Positions 1 to 7,083 of a stretch of 23,434 bases of DNA are shown one piece after another (position 1 is the first letter of the stretch; every line of letters starts with the position of its first letter). Made by a program: the position numbers and the translations under genes. Source of the stretch: QPIN01 sp964535875 (GTDB taxonomy: Bacteria > Pseudomonadota > Gammaproteobacteria > Methylococcales > Methylomonadaceae). The stretch lies in the NCBI GenBank assembly GCA_964535875.1, contig CAZHUE010000028.1, positions 1 to 23,434 of the forward strand, written 5' to 3'. The notes beneath the pieces are model-generated. The model worked only from the letters and a program-made list of their open reading frames with translations. It was not told the origin of the DNA and made no database searches.

Positions 1-567
1 AATGTAGATGTATTGTTGATGCAAGATTTTAGACTTTCTGAGCAAGCTCTAATTATTTTTCTAACTTCCCTGCATACGCTCACACTCAGGATGAAGCGGA
101 TGCTGTTTCAGATTTAGGTATTTTAGTCATCGCTGGGCGTGCTTCAGATTTATTAGGACAGACCGATACGGCCTCTGCGGGAATCATAGGACAAGCTGAA
201 TTTGAATTTCGACCCTTATCTCGTTCTGGTGAATTGGTTGAAGTTGTACCTGGCATGATAGCAACCCAGCATAGTGGAAGTGGAAAAGCGAACCAATTTT
301 TTTTACGTGGGTTTAATCTGGATCATGGAGCTGATTTTTTTGGAATGGTTGATGGCGTCCCTTTAAAATAGGCTTCGGTGATTTATTATTTGGAGCAGAA
401 GTCAATTTTGACCAAGGCCCTTGGGAAAGAGATGAAAACGTTAATAAATTTAATGGTTTGCTACGCTACACTGTCGATAATGGTTACAAAGGCTATTCAT
501 TAGTAGGCACTATTTACCATAATAACTGGGATTCTACTGAACAGACTCCAAAATGTGCAGTCGATCA

Positions 568-575
568 ACAAATTT
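568..575. repeat. Target-site duplication, left copy
   Basis: ACAAATTT directly precedes the left inverted repeat of the insertion sequence and is identical to 1626-1633. Confidence 0.92.
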
Positions 576-1625
576 CCTGATTAGCAAGAATCATCAGCTA
601 AAATTTTCGTACAGAACGGAGATAGGAGTAAACGGGTAATAAATTCCATCAGGAGATGCGTTATGTCAATGAATCACATACAATTTCAGCCTGGTTTATC
701 AATGCCATAATTTATTCAGCAGTATGGAACCGAGACTCAATGTGAGGAGGCATTAGTAAGAACCCGTTGGCCTAAAGGATTTTGCTGTCCGAAATGTGAA
801 CACACTGCTCATTGCGTTCTACACAGCAAAAAACGACTTACATTCCAGTGCAACGCCTGTCACCACCAGACTTCACTGATTGCCGGTACATTGTTTCAGG
901 GGACGAACTTACCTTTGACGGTTTGGTTTCTGGCGATTTATTTTATTAGCCAGGCTAAAACAGGACTCTCTGCTTTAGCCTTAAAACGACACCTCGGAGT
1001 CAGTTACCCAACGGCTTGGCTGATGCAGCACAAACTAATGCAAGCAATGGCTGAGCGTGAAGACCATTATCATCTTTCGAGTCATGTGCAAATGGATGAT
1101 GCTTATCTAGGGGGAGAGCGTAGCGGTGGCAAGGCTGGTCGTGGATCGGAAAATAAAATCCCTTTTGTAGCTGCTGTTTCGGTGGATGATGAAGGTCATC
1201 CATCCTCTTCGGGTTAAACTAACACCTGTGCCTGGCTTTACACTCAAGGCGATAACAGACGGGTCGAAAAATCATCTGGGTTCTGACTGTACGGTACTTT
1301 CTGATGGGCTAGCCTGTTTCAACGGTGTCAGCGATGCTGGATATCAGCATACGGCTGTGATTACCGGAAGTCGAAAACCCAACGAGTTACCTGAATTCAA
1401 TTGGGTGAACACTGTGTTGGGCAATGTTAAAACCAGTCTCAACGGTGCCTATCATGCTTTTGACTTTAGTCAGTATGCCCACCGTTATTTGGCGGCTATT
1501 GCCTATCGATTCAATCGGTGGTTTATTCTCAAGACATTGCCTGAGCGTTTGCTGATTGCTGCAGTTGGTACGGAACCCAGAACTGAAGCTTGGTTGCGGT
1601 TAGCGGAAGATTCTTGCTAATCAGG
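576..1625 (+). mobile_element. IS1595-family insertion sequence (ISXO2-like), inactive copy
   Basis: The element is 1050 bp and has perfect 17-bp terminal inverted repeats (576-592 and 1609-1625, CCTGATTAGCAAGAATC and its complement), with partial matching a few bases further in. It is bordered on both sides by the same 8-bp sequence ACAAATTT, as expected for IS1595-type target duplication. Its only gene is a transposase with an N-terminal zinc ribbon and an ISXO2-like catalytic domain, which is broken. Removing the element together with one target copy restores the receptor reading frame across the junction (DQQI-LSELGTIDD). The insertion therefore happened inside a gene whose local frame was still intact. 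Confidence 0.93.
663..1620 (+). pseudogene. IS1595-family transposase, disrupted by one stop and one frameshift
   Basis: The reading frame begins MSMNHIQFQPGLSMP at 663 and meets a TAA at 708-710, where relatives usually have a Glu codon (GAA). It then continues with a zinc ribbon (CPKC at about 787-800, CNAC at about 850) and the DDE-type domain, including MDDAYLGGERSGGKAGRGSE near 1090-1150. At about 1190-1205 the frame shifts. A 4-bp duplication (ATCC) separates GHP from LRVKLTPVPG, and the rest runs in another frame through SDGLACF and NTVLGNVKTSLNGAYHAF to TAA at 1618-1620. Joined, the parts give a near-full-length transposase of about 317 residues. Two independent lesions mean this copy cannot make active enzyme, though it could still be moved in trans because both ends look intact. 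Confidence 0.92.
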
Positions 1626-1633
1626 ACAAATTT
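1626..1633. repeat. Target-site duplication, right copy
   Basis: ACAAATTT directly follows the right inverted repeat and is identical to 568-575. Eight bases is the usual duplication length for IS1595-family elements. Confidence 0.92.
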
Positions 1634-2833
1634 TGTCTGAATTAGGCACAATTGATGATACAACGGGTGGTGACATGGAATATTACAGTTTATCAGGTAA
1701 CTGGTGGCGTGATTCTAAATATGGAGAAACTGAGTTATCAGCCTATGGGGCCTATTCTAATTTCAACTTGTACTCCAACTTCACTTATTTCGTTAACTAT
1801 TCTGTAAATGGAGACCAAATCAGTCGTTATACCTTTGGAGGCGAAGCTAAGCATACAAAATATAACGAATGGTTTAGCTTTGATATTAAAAACATCATCG
1901 GTTTGCAAGTTAGATATTATTATATTCCAAATGTAGCTTTATATAAAAGCCAAAACAGAATAATTCTCAGTACTGTTTCAGAGCATGAGGTCAATCAAAC
2001 CAGCATTATTATATGGAGAAAACGAAATTCAATGGATGGAAAAGTTCAAATCCATTCTAGGACTTAGACGTAGAAAGCCGTCTTATGTCAGCTAATTCAG
2101 GCGAGACTAACGATACACAATTCAGCCTAAGTTAAGCTTTGTTGTAGGGCCTTGGTTTGATACAGAATATTATCTCAATCTTGGATATGGCTTCCATAGT
2201 AATGATGCCAGAGGAACAACTATCAACTTTGATCCAGAATCGGCTAATCCAGTTAACGCTGTTGACTCTTTAGTATCCACTCGAGGCGCAGAAATAGGCA
2301 TGCAAACTCAATATAGACCAGACCTAGTTTCAACTTTATCACTTTGGTGGCTGGAGTTAGATTCAGAACTAGTATTTGTTGGAGATGGGGATGGCGCCGA
2401 GTCTTCTGGAAAAAGTCAACGCTACGGCCTAGAGTTGACGAATTATTAGTAAGCCCTTCAATTGGTTAACACTGGGTTTTGATATGGCACTTACCCAATC
2501 TGAATTTACAGGTGTACCAGTTAATCAAAAAGAAGTCCCTAATTCTGTAGGTACAACACTTTCCGGTGGTGCGACAATTGACTTGCCCAATGATCTATTC
2601 GACAGTTTACGAGTCAGACATTTTGATGATATACCCTTAACTGAAGATGGCAGCATTTTTGCCGATTCAACCACCGTAGTCAATTTAGGGACTGGCTATA
2701 GATACAAAGACTTCCGCCGATGGAGAAACTACTGGAGTTGGTGATATTCATTTTTACCCAGGGAACCACGTACAATTAGAGTTCAAGCAAGTATGCAGTT
2801 TTAGAAGCTTTCTTTGCTTTATATATAAAAACC

Positions 2834-3394
2834 TTATTTCTTTTCAACTTTCAAAATTGTCAATCTTTCTGCTACTAACATACTAGAAAAATCTAGTGTT
2901 ACATAGTTTGTTCCAACCCACCTTTGAAAGATTCGTTGTGCTTTTTCTTCTCCTCCTATTGTTTCTAATTGTCCCGCGCCGTTGACATTAATTTCTTTAA
3001 TAGCTACCTCCACGGTATATTTCTTATCAAAAAAACTACCTCTCTCAGAGGCTTTATAATATATTTTTAGTTTATCCCCAACCTTAAGAACTTGTTCTAT
3101 TGATCCACCAAAAACTCCTTCGCCAGAACTCACCCTGCCAGAATATTGATCAATCGGTTTATATGGCACGAGAAACATGCTATCCCATGCAAAGGGAATA
3201 CAGTGAACTGGACGTGCATCCTTATAAAAATGCACAACATAACGTTCTTTATGTAGCCTTTTTACTTTACCTTTTGTAAAAAAACCATGGCAATTTGCTA
3301 ACACATCAGACCCAACGGGAAAATGGTCTGCCTGGACTACCGTTGATAATAAGAAAAAAATAAAACCAAATACAATTTTTTTTCGTATCTTCAT
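2834..3394 (-). CDS. Exported protein of unknown function, possible small SH3/Tudor-like fold
   Basis: This is a 186-residue protein with a clear signal peptide: basic MKIRKK, a hydrophobic stretch at residues 7-20, and a likely cut after VVQA at residue 22. The mature N-terminal part (FPVGSDVLANCHGFFTKGKV then ERYVVHFYKD) looks like a small beta-barrel of the Tudor or SH3 kind. It contains two cysteines at about residues 34 and 63 that could form a disulfide. The C-terminal half is predicted beta-rich and is unfamiliar. The ATG is preceded by a purine-rich AGAGGATAGGA ribosome site. It lies 97 bases downstream of the ZnuA-like gene on the same strand and could be co-transcribed with the ABC genes. 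I do not recognise the family, and any metal-related role is only suggested by position. Confidence 0.75.
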   Translation of the reverse strand: MKIRKKIVFGFIFFLLSTVVQADHFPVGSDVLANCHGFFTKGKVKRLHKERYVVHFYKDARPVHCIPFAWDSMFLVPYKPIDQYSGRVSSGEGVFGGSIEQVLKVGDKLKIYYKASERGSFFDKKYTVEVAIKEINVNGAGQLETIGGEEKAQRIFQRWVGTNYVTLDFSSMLVAERLTILKVEKK

Positions 3395-3491
3395 AATCCT
3401 ATCCTCTCTATTTCTTTTATAGCAAAGGCCCTTTCGAGATTAAGGTACTTCTATTCATCAATTAATAGACGTACCTGTAAGCAAATAACAA

Positions 3492-4418
3492 CTAAAGAAT
3501 TGGCTTGCTATTATTTATAATAATTTTTAATCTTTCTACATTGCCTCTCATTACAGTAAGAAAATCACCTTTTTCGGGAATATTTGCACTTGGGGTAAAC
3601 ACTATACTTTGTAGACCTAAAGTCTCCAATTTTGCAACTGTTTCTTTTGCTGGCTCACCCTCCCATAACATCCATTTGGCGGGGTGAGATTTAAGCAATT
3701 GTTTTAACGCTTTCCATTGTTCTTCACTGGGCACTTCTTCCGGCTCCCAATGTACGCTTTGCAAATTCAATTGGTAGCGCTTTTTTAAATATTGATACAC
3801 TGGGTGAGAACCAACCAAGGCCACCCCATTTAATACGCTACCAATTTGAGTTAATTCTGAATCAAAAGCAAGCAAGGATTCTTGTAGAGGTATAAAGTTT
3901 TTTACATATGTTTCTTTAAATTTAGGTGTTTTTTTAGATAAGGCATTAAAAGTAGCTTCTGCTTGCTCCGCTGCAAATGAAAAATCAAGCCATGTTGTAA
4001 ATGCGGTTCCTGTATGTGAATGTTCCCCCCCCGCACCATGATTGTGTTTCACTGCTGATTCAATAGGGATATATTGATCACGAAACTTAGCTGATGTGTT
4101 AACTAATTTAGATAATGGCAAAGATACTTTAGGTAACCATTTTGCATAATTTGCACCATTAAGAAGAATCATATCAGCTTTTTGCAAATTTATTACATCT
4201 TCAGCATTTGGAGACCAAAATGCAGGATCAATATCTGCTGGCATTGGTAAGCTCACGTTGGCATGCTTTCCGGCAATACTTTCGGCAAAAAATTTAAGCG
4301 GATAATTGACTGTGGAAATATTTAATGTTGCCTCTTCCGCTTTACTATTAACTGAAACGCATAATACAGAAAAAACCAAGAATATTGTTCGTAAAGGGTA
4401 AGCTATTGATTTAATCAT
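3492..4418 (-). CDS. ZnuA-like periplasmic substrate-binding protein of an ABC transporter, divergent ligand set
   Basis: This is a 308-residue cluster A-I (zinc/manganese type) binding protein. I chose the ATG at 4418 because it gives a proper signal peptide (IKSIAYPLR, hydrophobic core, cut after VNSKA at about residue 27). The longer reading starts at a TTG at 4457 inside the permease gene. Visible family landmarks are the LNISTVNYPLKFFAESIAG start, NAEDVINLQKADMILLNGAN, a His-rich loop with H125, H127, H133 and H135, and SHPVYQYLKKRYQL with H205. The usual first metal His (in D-P-H-x-Y) is Ala66 in DPAFW. The usual second His (before WLD) is Thr141. The usual late Asp is replaced within FTPSAN (Thr275). 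Glu253 and Glu255 remain in WEGEP. Either the metal site is rebuilt around the loop and H205 or the ligand differs. It is the third gene of an ATPase-permease-binding protein operon. Confidence 0.88.
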   Translation of the reverse strand: MIKSIAYPLRTIFLVFSVLCVSVNSKAEEATLNISTVNYPLKFFAESIAGKHANVSLPMPADIDPAFWSPNAEDVINLQKADMILLNGANYAKWLPKVSLPLSKLVNTSAKFRDQYIPIESAVKHNHGAGGEHSHTGTAFTTWLDFSFAAEQAEATFNALSKKTPKFKETYVKNFIPLQESLLAFDSELTQIGSVLNGVALVGSHPVYQYLKKRYQLNLQSVHWEPEEVPSEEQWKALKQLLKSHPAKWMLWEGEPAKETVAKLETLGLQSIVFTPSANIPEKGDFLTVMRGNVERLKIIINNSKPIL

Positions 4419-4431
4419 TGTGCTTTGAATT

Positions 4432-5610
4432 TTATGAAATAAATAGTATATGGACAATTCTGTCCTGATAATGTTGCAATACTAAAAGTGATAGAAAACA
4501 TAATACTCCACTAGCAAAAATAATGATTAATATTTCAGCAAAAATTAGCTGAAACACTGTGGCTCTACTACACCCTAAATGAAAAATAGTCTTTATCTCT
4601 TTTTGTCGCAGACGAAAAGATAAACTAAAAACCAAAAATACCGCCAGTATCATAGCGATAGCGACTATTAAAACAACCGCATCAATAAAATCTTTTATTC
4701 GAAATATATTTCCTAATAAATCTTCAATGACATTTTTGGGCCTGACTATTTGTTGATCTTGTTGTTCTGATAAATATCGTCCTCTTAGGATTGTAGCTGA
4801 TTTCTCATCTTGAGGTACAGCAATAATGGCTGTTAGTGGATAGATAGAAGGGTCACCATGGAAATGAAATGACTCAAAATTATCCGCATTAATCTCTGTG
4901 TATTGCTTGATTTTTTGAGACGCGGTAACAAGGTTTTCAGATTGGCTTAAGACAATACTAGAATCTTCAATTTTTTTAACATCCTGATGCCCATGCCCAA
5001 GACCTTGTATAACCCAAGTAGTTTTTAAATCAACAAAAACAGCTTTATCATCAATAGAATTAGTTTTCTCTAAAATTCCACTTACGGTCATTTTTAGTGG
5101 GTATACACCTGCTAAATCAAATAAATTTTCCGGAGAAGATAATAGGCCATCGCCTACTTTTAAATTTAAGTGGGTAGCTAAATCTGCGCCAATCACGCAC
5201 TCACCTAACATTGCAAAAGCTCTACCCTGTGCTATTTTATACTTTCTGAATTCAAAATAGTCTAATGATGTTCCAATAATTGGATATTCTCTTGCTTGAA
5301 ACCGAATATATAGGGGTATTGGAAGAGCTAACCCTGAATCTATAATTTTTTCAACCGATTTCATGCTAATAAAGTCTGGTTTCTCCTTTGAAAAGTATAA
5401 TGAATTCATCACCAAATCTAATGAATTTCCCTTTGCACCTACAAGCAAAGGTGTAGTTGTTGCTCTAGACATTAACTGATGTTCACTTTCATTAAGCAAC
5501 GACTTTAGAGCAAAAGGAAGAAAAGTAACCAGGCTAATACAGGTGATCAGCGTTATTGTTTTTCTTTTGTTGAAAACAATATATCGCCATGCAAGATATA
5601 AGCTATCCAT
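4432..5610 (-). CDS. ABC transporter permease, FtsX/MacB/LolC type
   Basis: This is a 392-residue membrane protein. One transmembrane helix lies near residues 17-38, followed by a large periplasmic domain of about 260 residues. A second helix follows (IDAVVLIVAIAMILAVFLVF), then a cytoplasmic coupling segment (RQKEIKTIFHLGCSRATVF) typical of the FtsX domain, then a third helix (FAEILIIIFASGVLCFLSLL). The chain stops about 14 residues later (QHYQDRIVHILFIS), so the fourth helix usual for this fold is not seen. The ATG at 5610 overlaps the ATPase stop as TAATG, indicating translational coupling. A longer reading would start at a TTG at 5631 and overlap the ATPase gene more. MacB-type permeases usually handle lipoproteins, peptides or drugs by a mechanical mechanism. 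Pairing with a ZnuA-like protein is unusual. Confidence 0.87.
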   Translation of the reverse strand: MDSLYLAWRYIVFNKRKTITLITCISLVTFLPFALKSLLNESEHQLMSRATTTPLLVGAKGNSLDLVMNSLYFSKEKPDFISMKSVEKIIDSGLALPIPLYIRFQAREYPIIGTSLDYFEFRKYKIAQGRAFAMLGECVIGADLATHLNLKVGDGLLSSPENLFDLAGVYPLKMTVSGILEKTNSIDDKAVFVDLKTTWVIQGLGHGHQDVKKIEDSSIVLSQSENLVTASQKIKQYTEINADNFESFHFHGDPSIYPLTAIIAVPQDEKSATILRGRYLSEQQDQQIVRPKNVIEDLLGNIFRIKDFIDAVVLIVAIAMILAVFLVFSLSFRLRQKEIKTIFHLGCSRATVFQLIFAEILIIIFASGVLCFLSLLVLQHYQDRIVHILFIS

Positions 5611-6278
5611 TAGGCAACATTTGGAAGGCAATAGTCTTTAAAATCAATAACTCGATCAAAACGATCTAATAACTCATGATCATGTGTTACTGCAATTAAT
5701 GTAGCTTTGCTCTTGTCAGTACTGCGAAATAGTACATCAAGAATTCTAGTTTTATTTTTTGGATCAAGATTTCCAGTTGCTTCATCAGCAAGAATTAACT
5801 TTGGTTTTGGTAACATGGCTCTACAAATGGCTACTCGCTGTTTTTCACCCTGTGAAAGGGTATGAGTAAAACGCCTCATTTTACCCTGAATCCCCATTTC
5901 CTGTGCAAGACTATTTGCTCTTAACCTAACGTCGGCATCAAGTTTTAAAGCTTTCGTAATTCGATAGGGATGGAGAATATTATCTTGAGTATCAAGGTAA
6001 TCAAGCAGCTCAAAATCTTGAAAAATAAAACCAATGTTTACAATTCGATAATCTCTTCTCTCAGAATCTGAAAATGTATTAATTACCAAGTTATTGATTG
6101 AAATTTGACCTTTTTGAGGCAGTAAAATACCTGAAATAAGTTTCAATAATGAAGTTTTTCCTGATCCACTGGGACCAATAATAGCTATTTTTTCTGCCTC
6201 GTTTATGATGAGTCGGGGTATTGAAAGATGAAAACCATCACTATTATACGAAAACTCCAATAAATTTATATTAATCAA
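5610..6278 (-). CDS. ABC transporter ATP-binding protein, LolD/MacB-like
   Basis: This is a 222-residue nucleotide-binding subunit with every motif present: Walker A GPSGSGKT (35-42), Q-loop Q87 in FIFQDFELLDYLD, signature LSQGEKQR (141-148), Walker B LILADE (161-166) with catalytic Glu166, D-loop GNLD and switch His199. The overall sequence is of the LolD/MacB class that works with FtsX-fold permeases. Translation most likely begins at a TTG at 6276-6278, because a perfect GGAGG lies 7 bases upstream (complement of 6286-6290) and the protein starts at the expected point for this family. It is the first gene of the operon, with a promoter candidate at 6334-6362. Similar ATPase and permease pairs in zinc-responsive loci of Pseudomonas and Vibrio suggest metal handling, but the substrate cannot be read from this subunit. 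Confidence 0.92.
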   Translation of the reverse strand: MININLLEFSYNSDGFHLSIPRLIINEAEKIAIIGPSGSGKTSLLKLISGILLPQKGQISINNLVINTFSDSERRDYRIVNIGFIFQDFELLDYLDTQDNILHPYRITKALKLDADVRLRANSLAQEMGIQGKMRRFTHTLSQGEKQRVAICRAMLPKPKLILADEATGNLDPKNKTRILDVLFRSTDKSKATLIAVTHDHELLDRFDRVIDFKDYCLPNVA

Positions 6279-6285
6279 TTATATA

Positions 6286-6290
6286 CCTCC
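6286..6290 (-). promoter_or_regulatory. Ribosome binding site that fixes a TTG start for the ABC ATPase
   Basis: GGAGG on the minus strand sits 7 bases before TTG (6278-6276), and no in-frame ATG lies near the family N-terminus. This supports a rare TTG initiation codon. Confidence 0.75.
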
Positions 6291-6333
6291 AAAAACAACA
6301 GGGATTTTTTTTCAAATTTGAGACCAAAGTAGA

Positions 6334-6363
6334 ATTATACCAAAAGCATTTCCTTTGTATAAT
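6334..6363. promoter_or_regulatory. Interlocked divergent promoters for the ABC operon (-) and the 42-residue protein (+)
   Basis: The segment reads ATTATAC, then 16-17 bases, then GTATAAT. On the plus strand TTATAC (6335-6340), a 17-base spacer and TATAAT (6358-6363) make a -35/-10 pair. On the minus strand TTATAC (6362-6357), a 17-base spacer and TATAAT (6339-6334) make the mirror pair. Each -10 overlaps the other's -35, so the two promoters should compete for polymerase. The -10 boxes are perfect but the -35 boxes are weak. This is a prediction from sequence only. Confidence 0.55.
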
Positions 6364-6481
6364 CATTATGCCAATCTCACTTTTAGCTTGACTTTAGCCC
6401 CGTCTAAAGTAACATATAACGCTCCAATGCCAGAGACATGGCAGTTTATTTATTCACAACAAAAAAAGGTAGGATACTCAT

Positions 6482-6610
6482 ATGGGAGCGATCTTAGACG
6501 TAGTAGAAATGTTAAAAGAACCTGCAGGTATGGCTGTAGCAGTAGTTGTTATTGCGGCTGGTTATTTCTTCGTAAAATGGGTTTTTTCAGAACATAACGA
6601 AGAAGACTAA
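6482..6610 (+). CDS. Small single-pass membrane protein, 42 residues, unknown function
   Basis: An ATG at 6482 opens a 42-codon frame ending in TAA at 6608-6610. The predicted protein begins MGAILDVVEMLKEPAG, continues with a hydrophobic helix (about residues 17-35, MAVAVVVIAAGYFFVKWVF) and ends in the acidic tail SEHNEED. An AGGTAGGA ribosome site lies about 9 bases upstream. The composition (amphipathic start, Gly/Ala/Val helix, charged tail) looks like a real small membrane protein rather than chance coding. An overlapping longer frame (6355-6597) has Cys/Arg-rich low-quality sequence and is rejected. The gene faces away from the ABC operon, shares its promoter region and is followed 5 bases later by a large palindromic repeat. 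I do not recognise a family. Confidence 0.65.
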   Translation: MGAILDVVEMLKEPAGMAVAVVVIAAGYFFVKWVFSEHNEED

Positions 6611-6614
6611 GCAT

Positions 6615-6782
6615 TTAGGTCACTCGCAATAAATAACCCACCCATATTGCATATAATTTTTGTTTGTCTTTACTGTTGTGGTAACGGACGCATAGCTGGC
6701 TACGCAACTGTTACTACAACAGTAAAGACGGACAAAAAGGCAAGTAAGATGGATGGATGGATGGATTATTGCGAGTTGCCTT
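6615..6782. repeat. Palindromic repeat element, copy 1 (same family as 20121-20283)
   Basis: The 168-bp segment is nested and self-complementary. The outer arms are 6615-6650 and about 6750-6782, sharing ACTCGCAATA. An inner 20-base stem (6666-6685 with 6710-6729) has a single G:U-type mismatch. The centre is GCATAGC-TG-GCTACGC. Three blocks recur in the second copy: AATTTTTGTT-GTCTT, the centre GCATAGC..GCTACGCAACT, and GGACAAAAA..CAAGTAA. It begins 5 bases after the stop of the 42-residue gene. It contains a GATG microsatellite (6748-6766). It may act as a terminator or mRNA 3' stabiliser, or be a mini-transposon; the sequence alone does not decide. Confidence 0.8.
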
Positions 6783-6942
6783 AGCTAGGAATCAGAAAAA
6801 AATAACTTCCGAAACTGGCGTTAGATTTTTATTTTATCTCAGACCTTGGAAAATAGAATAATAGTCTGAGTCACGTAGTGCAAACTTTTATACCTTCGTA
6901 AAAGTCAGTTTCGGAAGTTATTTGCTGATGATTCCAAGCTAT
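6782..6942. repeat. Second large inverted-repeat element, possibly a diverged relative of copy 1
   Basis: The outer arms share TAGCTNGGAATCA and AAATAACTTCCGAAACTG and flank about 85 bp. Inside are two smaller hairpins: CTCAGAC paired with GTCTGAG, and ACTTTTA paired with TAAAAGT. It abuts copy 1 directly, so 6615-6942 is one block of back-to-back palindromes. The interior matches the family core only weakly (an ATTTTT..TT..TCT..AGACCT stretch), so its membership is uncertain. Confidence 0.65.
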
Positions 6943-6950
6943 TCTTGCAT

Positions 6951-6988
6951 AAAAAAGCCGTATCAGGTATCCCTGATACGGCTTTTTT
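6951..6988. terminator. Strong bidirectional intrinsic terminator
   Basis: A 17-bp perfect stem (6951-6967 with 6972-6988) has a 4-base loop and a GC-rich centre GCCGTATCAGG. A-tracts and T-tracts at both ends allow termination on either strand. It separates the small-protein and repeat block from the HTTM gene. Confidence 0.92.
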
Positions 6989-7083
6989 TATTTCAGGATT
7001 CCCATCTTCCGATCTTGGCTCACACTCCCTCAATATATACCTAATAATTTATATATTTTTTAAATCTACTTTTCTTCCAGCAA

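Larger units (their letters stand above)
1..2804 (+). pseudogene. TonB-dependent outer-membrane receptor, broken and interrupted by an insertion sequence (5' end outside window)
   Basis: Pieces of one receptor can be read in order across several frames. Positions 90-368 give a plug domain with recognisable motifs: GRASDLLGQTDTASAG, then RPLSRSGELVEVVPG, then FFLRGFNLDHGADF. This part ends at a TAG (369-371) right after DGVPLK. From 371 the reading resumes as GFGDLLFGAEVNFDQGPW, which in intact receptors lies well inside the barrel, so about a hundred codons appear deleted. The insertion sequence lies at 576-1625. Reading continues at 1634 (SELGTIDDTTGGD) and shifts frame near 2005-2010. It then runs as barrel segments through about 2450 and 2484-2740. 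It ends in the typical C-terminal strand RTIRVQASMQF followed by TAG at 2802-2804, with the expected terminal Phe. The first ~60 bases also seem frameshifted relative to the signal peptide. The substrate is unknown. The adjacent ZnuA-like transporter makes a metal or metallophore plausible, but that is inference. Confidence 0.9.

Noticed and set aside
4419..4457. Longer N-terminus for the ZnuA-like protein starting at TTG
   Set aside because: It would place extra polar residues before the signal peptide and overlap the permease gene. The ATG at 4418 gives a standard signal peptide.
6355..6597. 80-codon plus-strand frame
   Set aside because: It gives low-quality sequence rich in Arg and Cys and overlaps the better supported 42-codon membrane protein, which has its own ribosome site and a typical membrane helix.
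6748..6766. GATG tetranucleotide run as a phase-variation tract
   Set aside because: It lies in an intergenic repeat arm, not in a gene or between promoter boxes, so a switching role is unsupported.
6615..6942. CRISPR array
   Set aside because: There are no regularly spaced identical repeats. The structure is nested palindromes.
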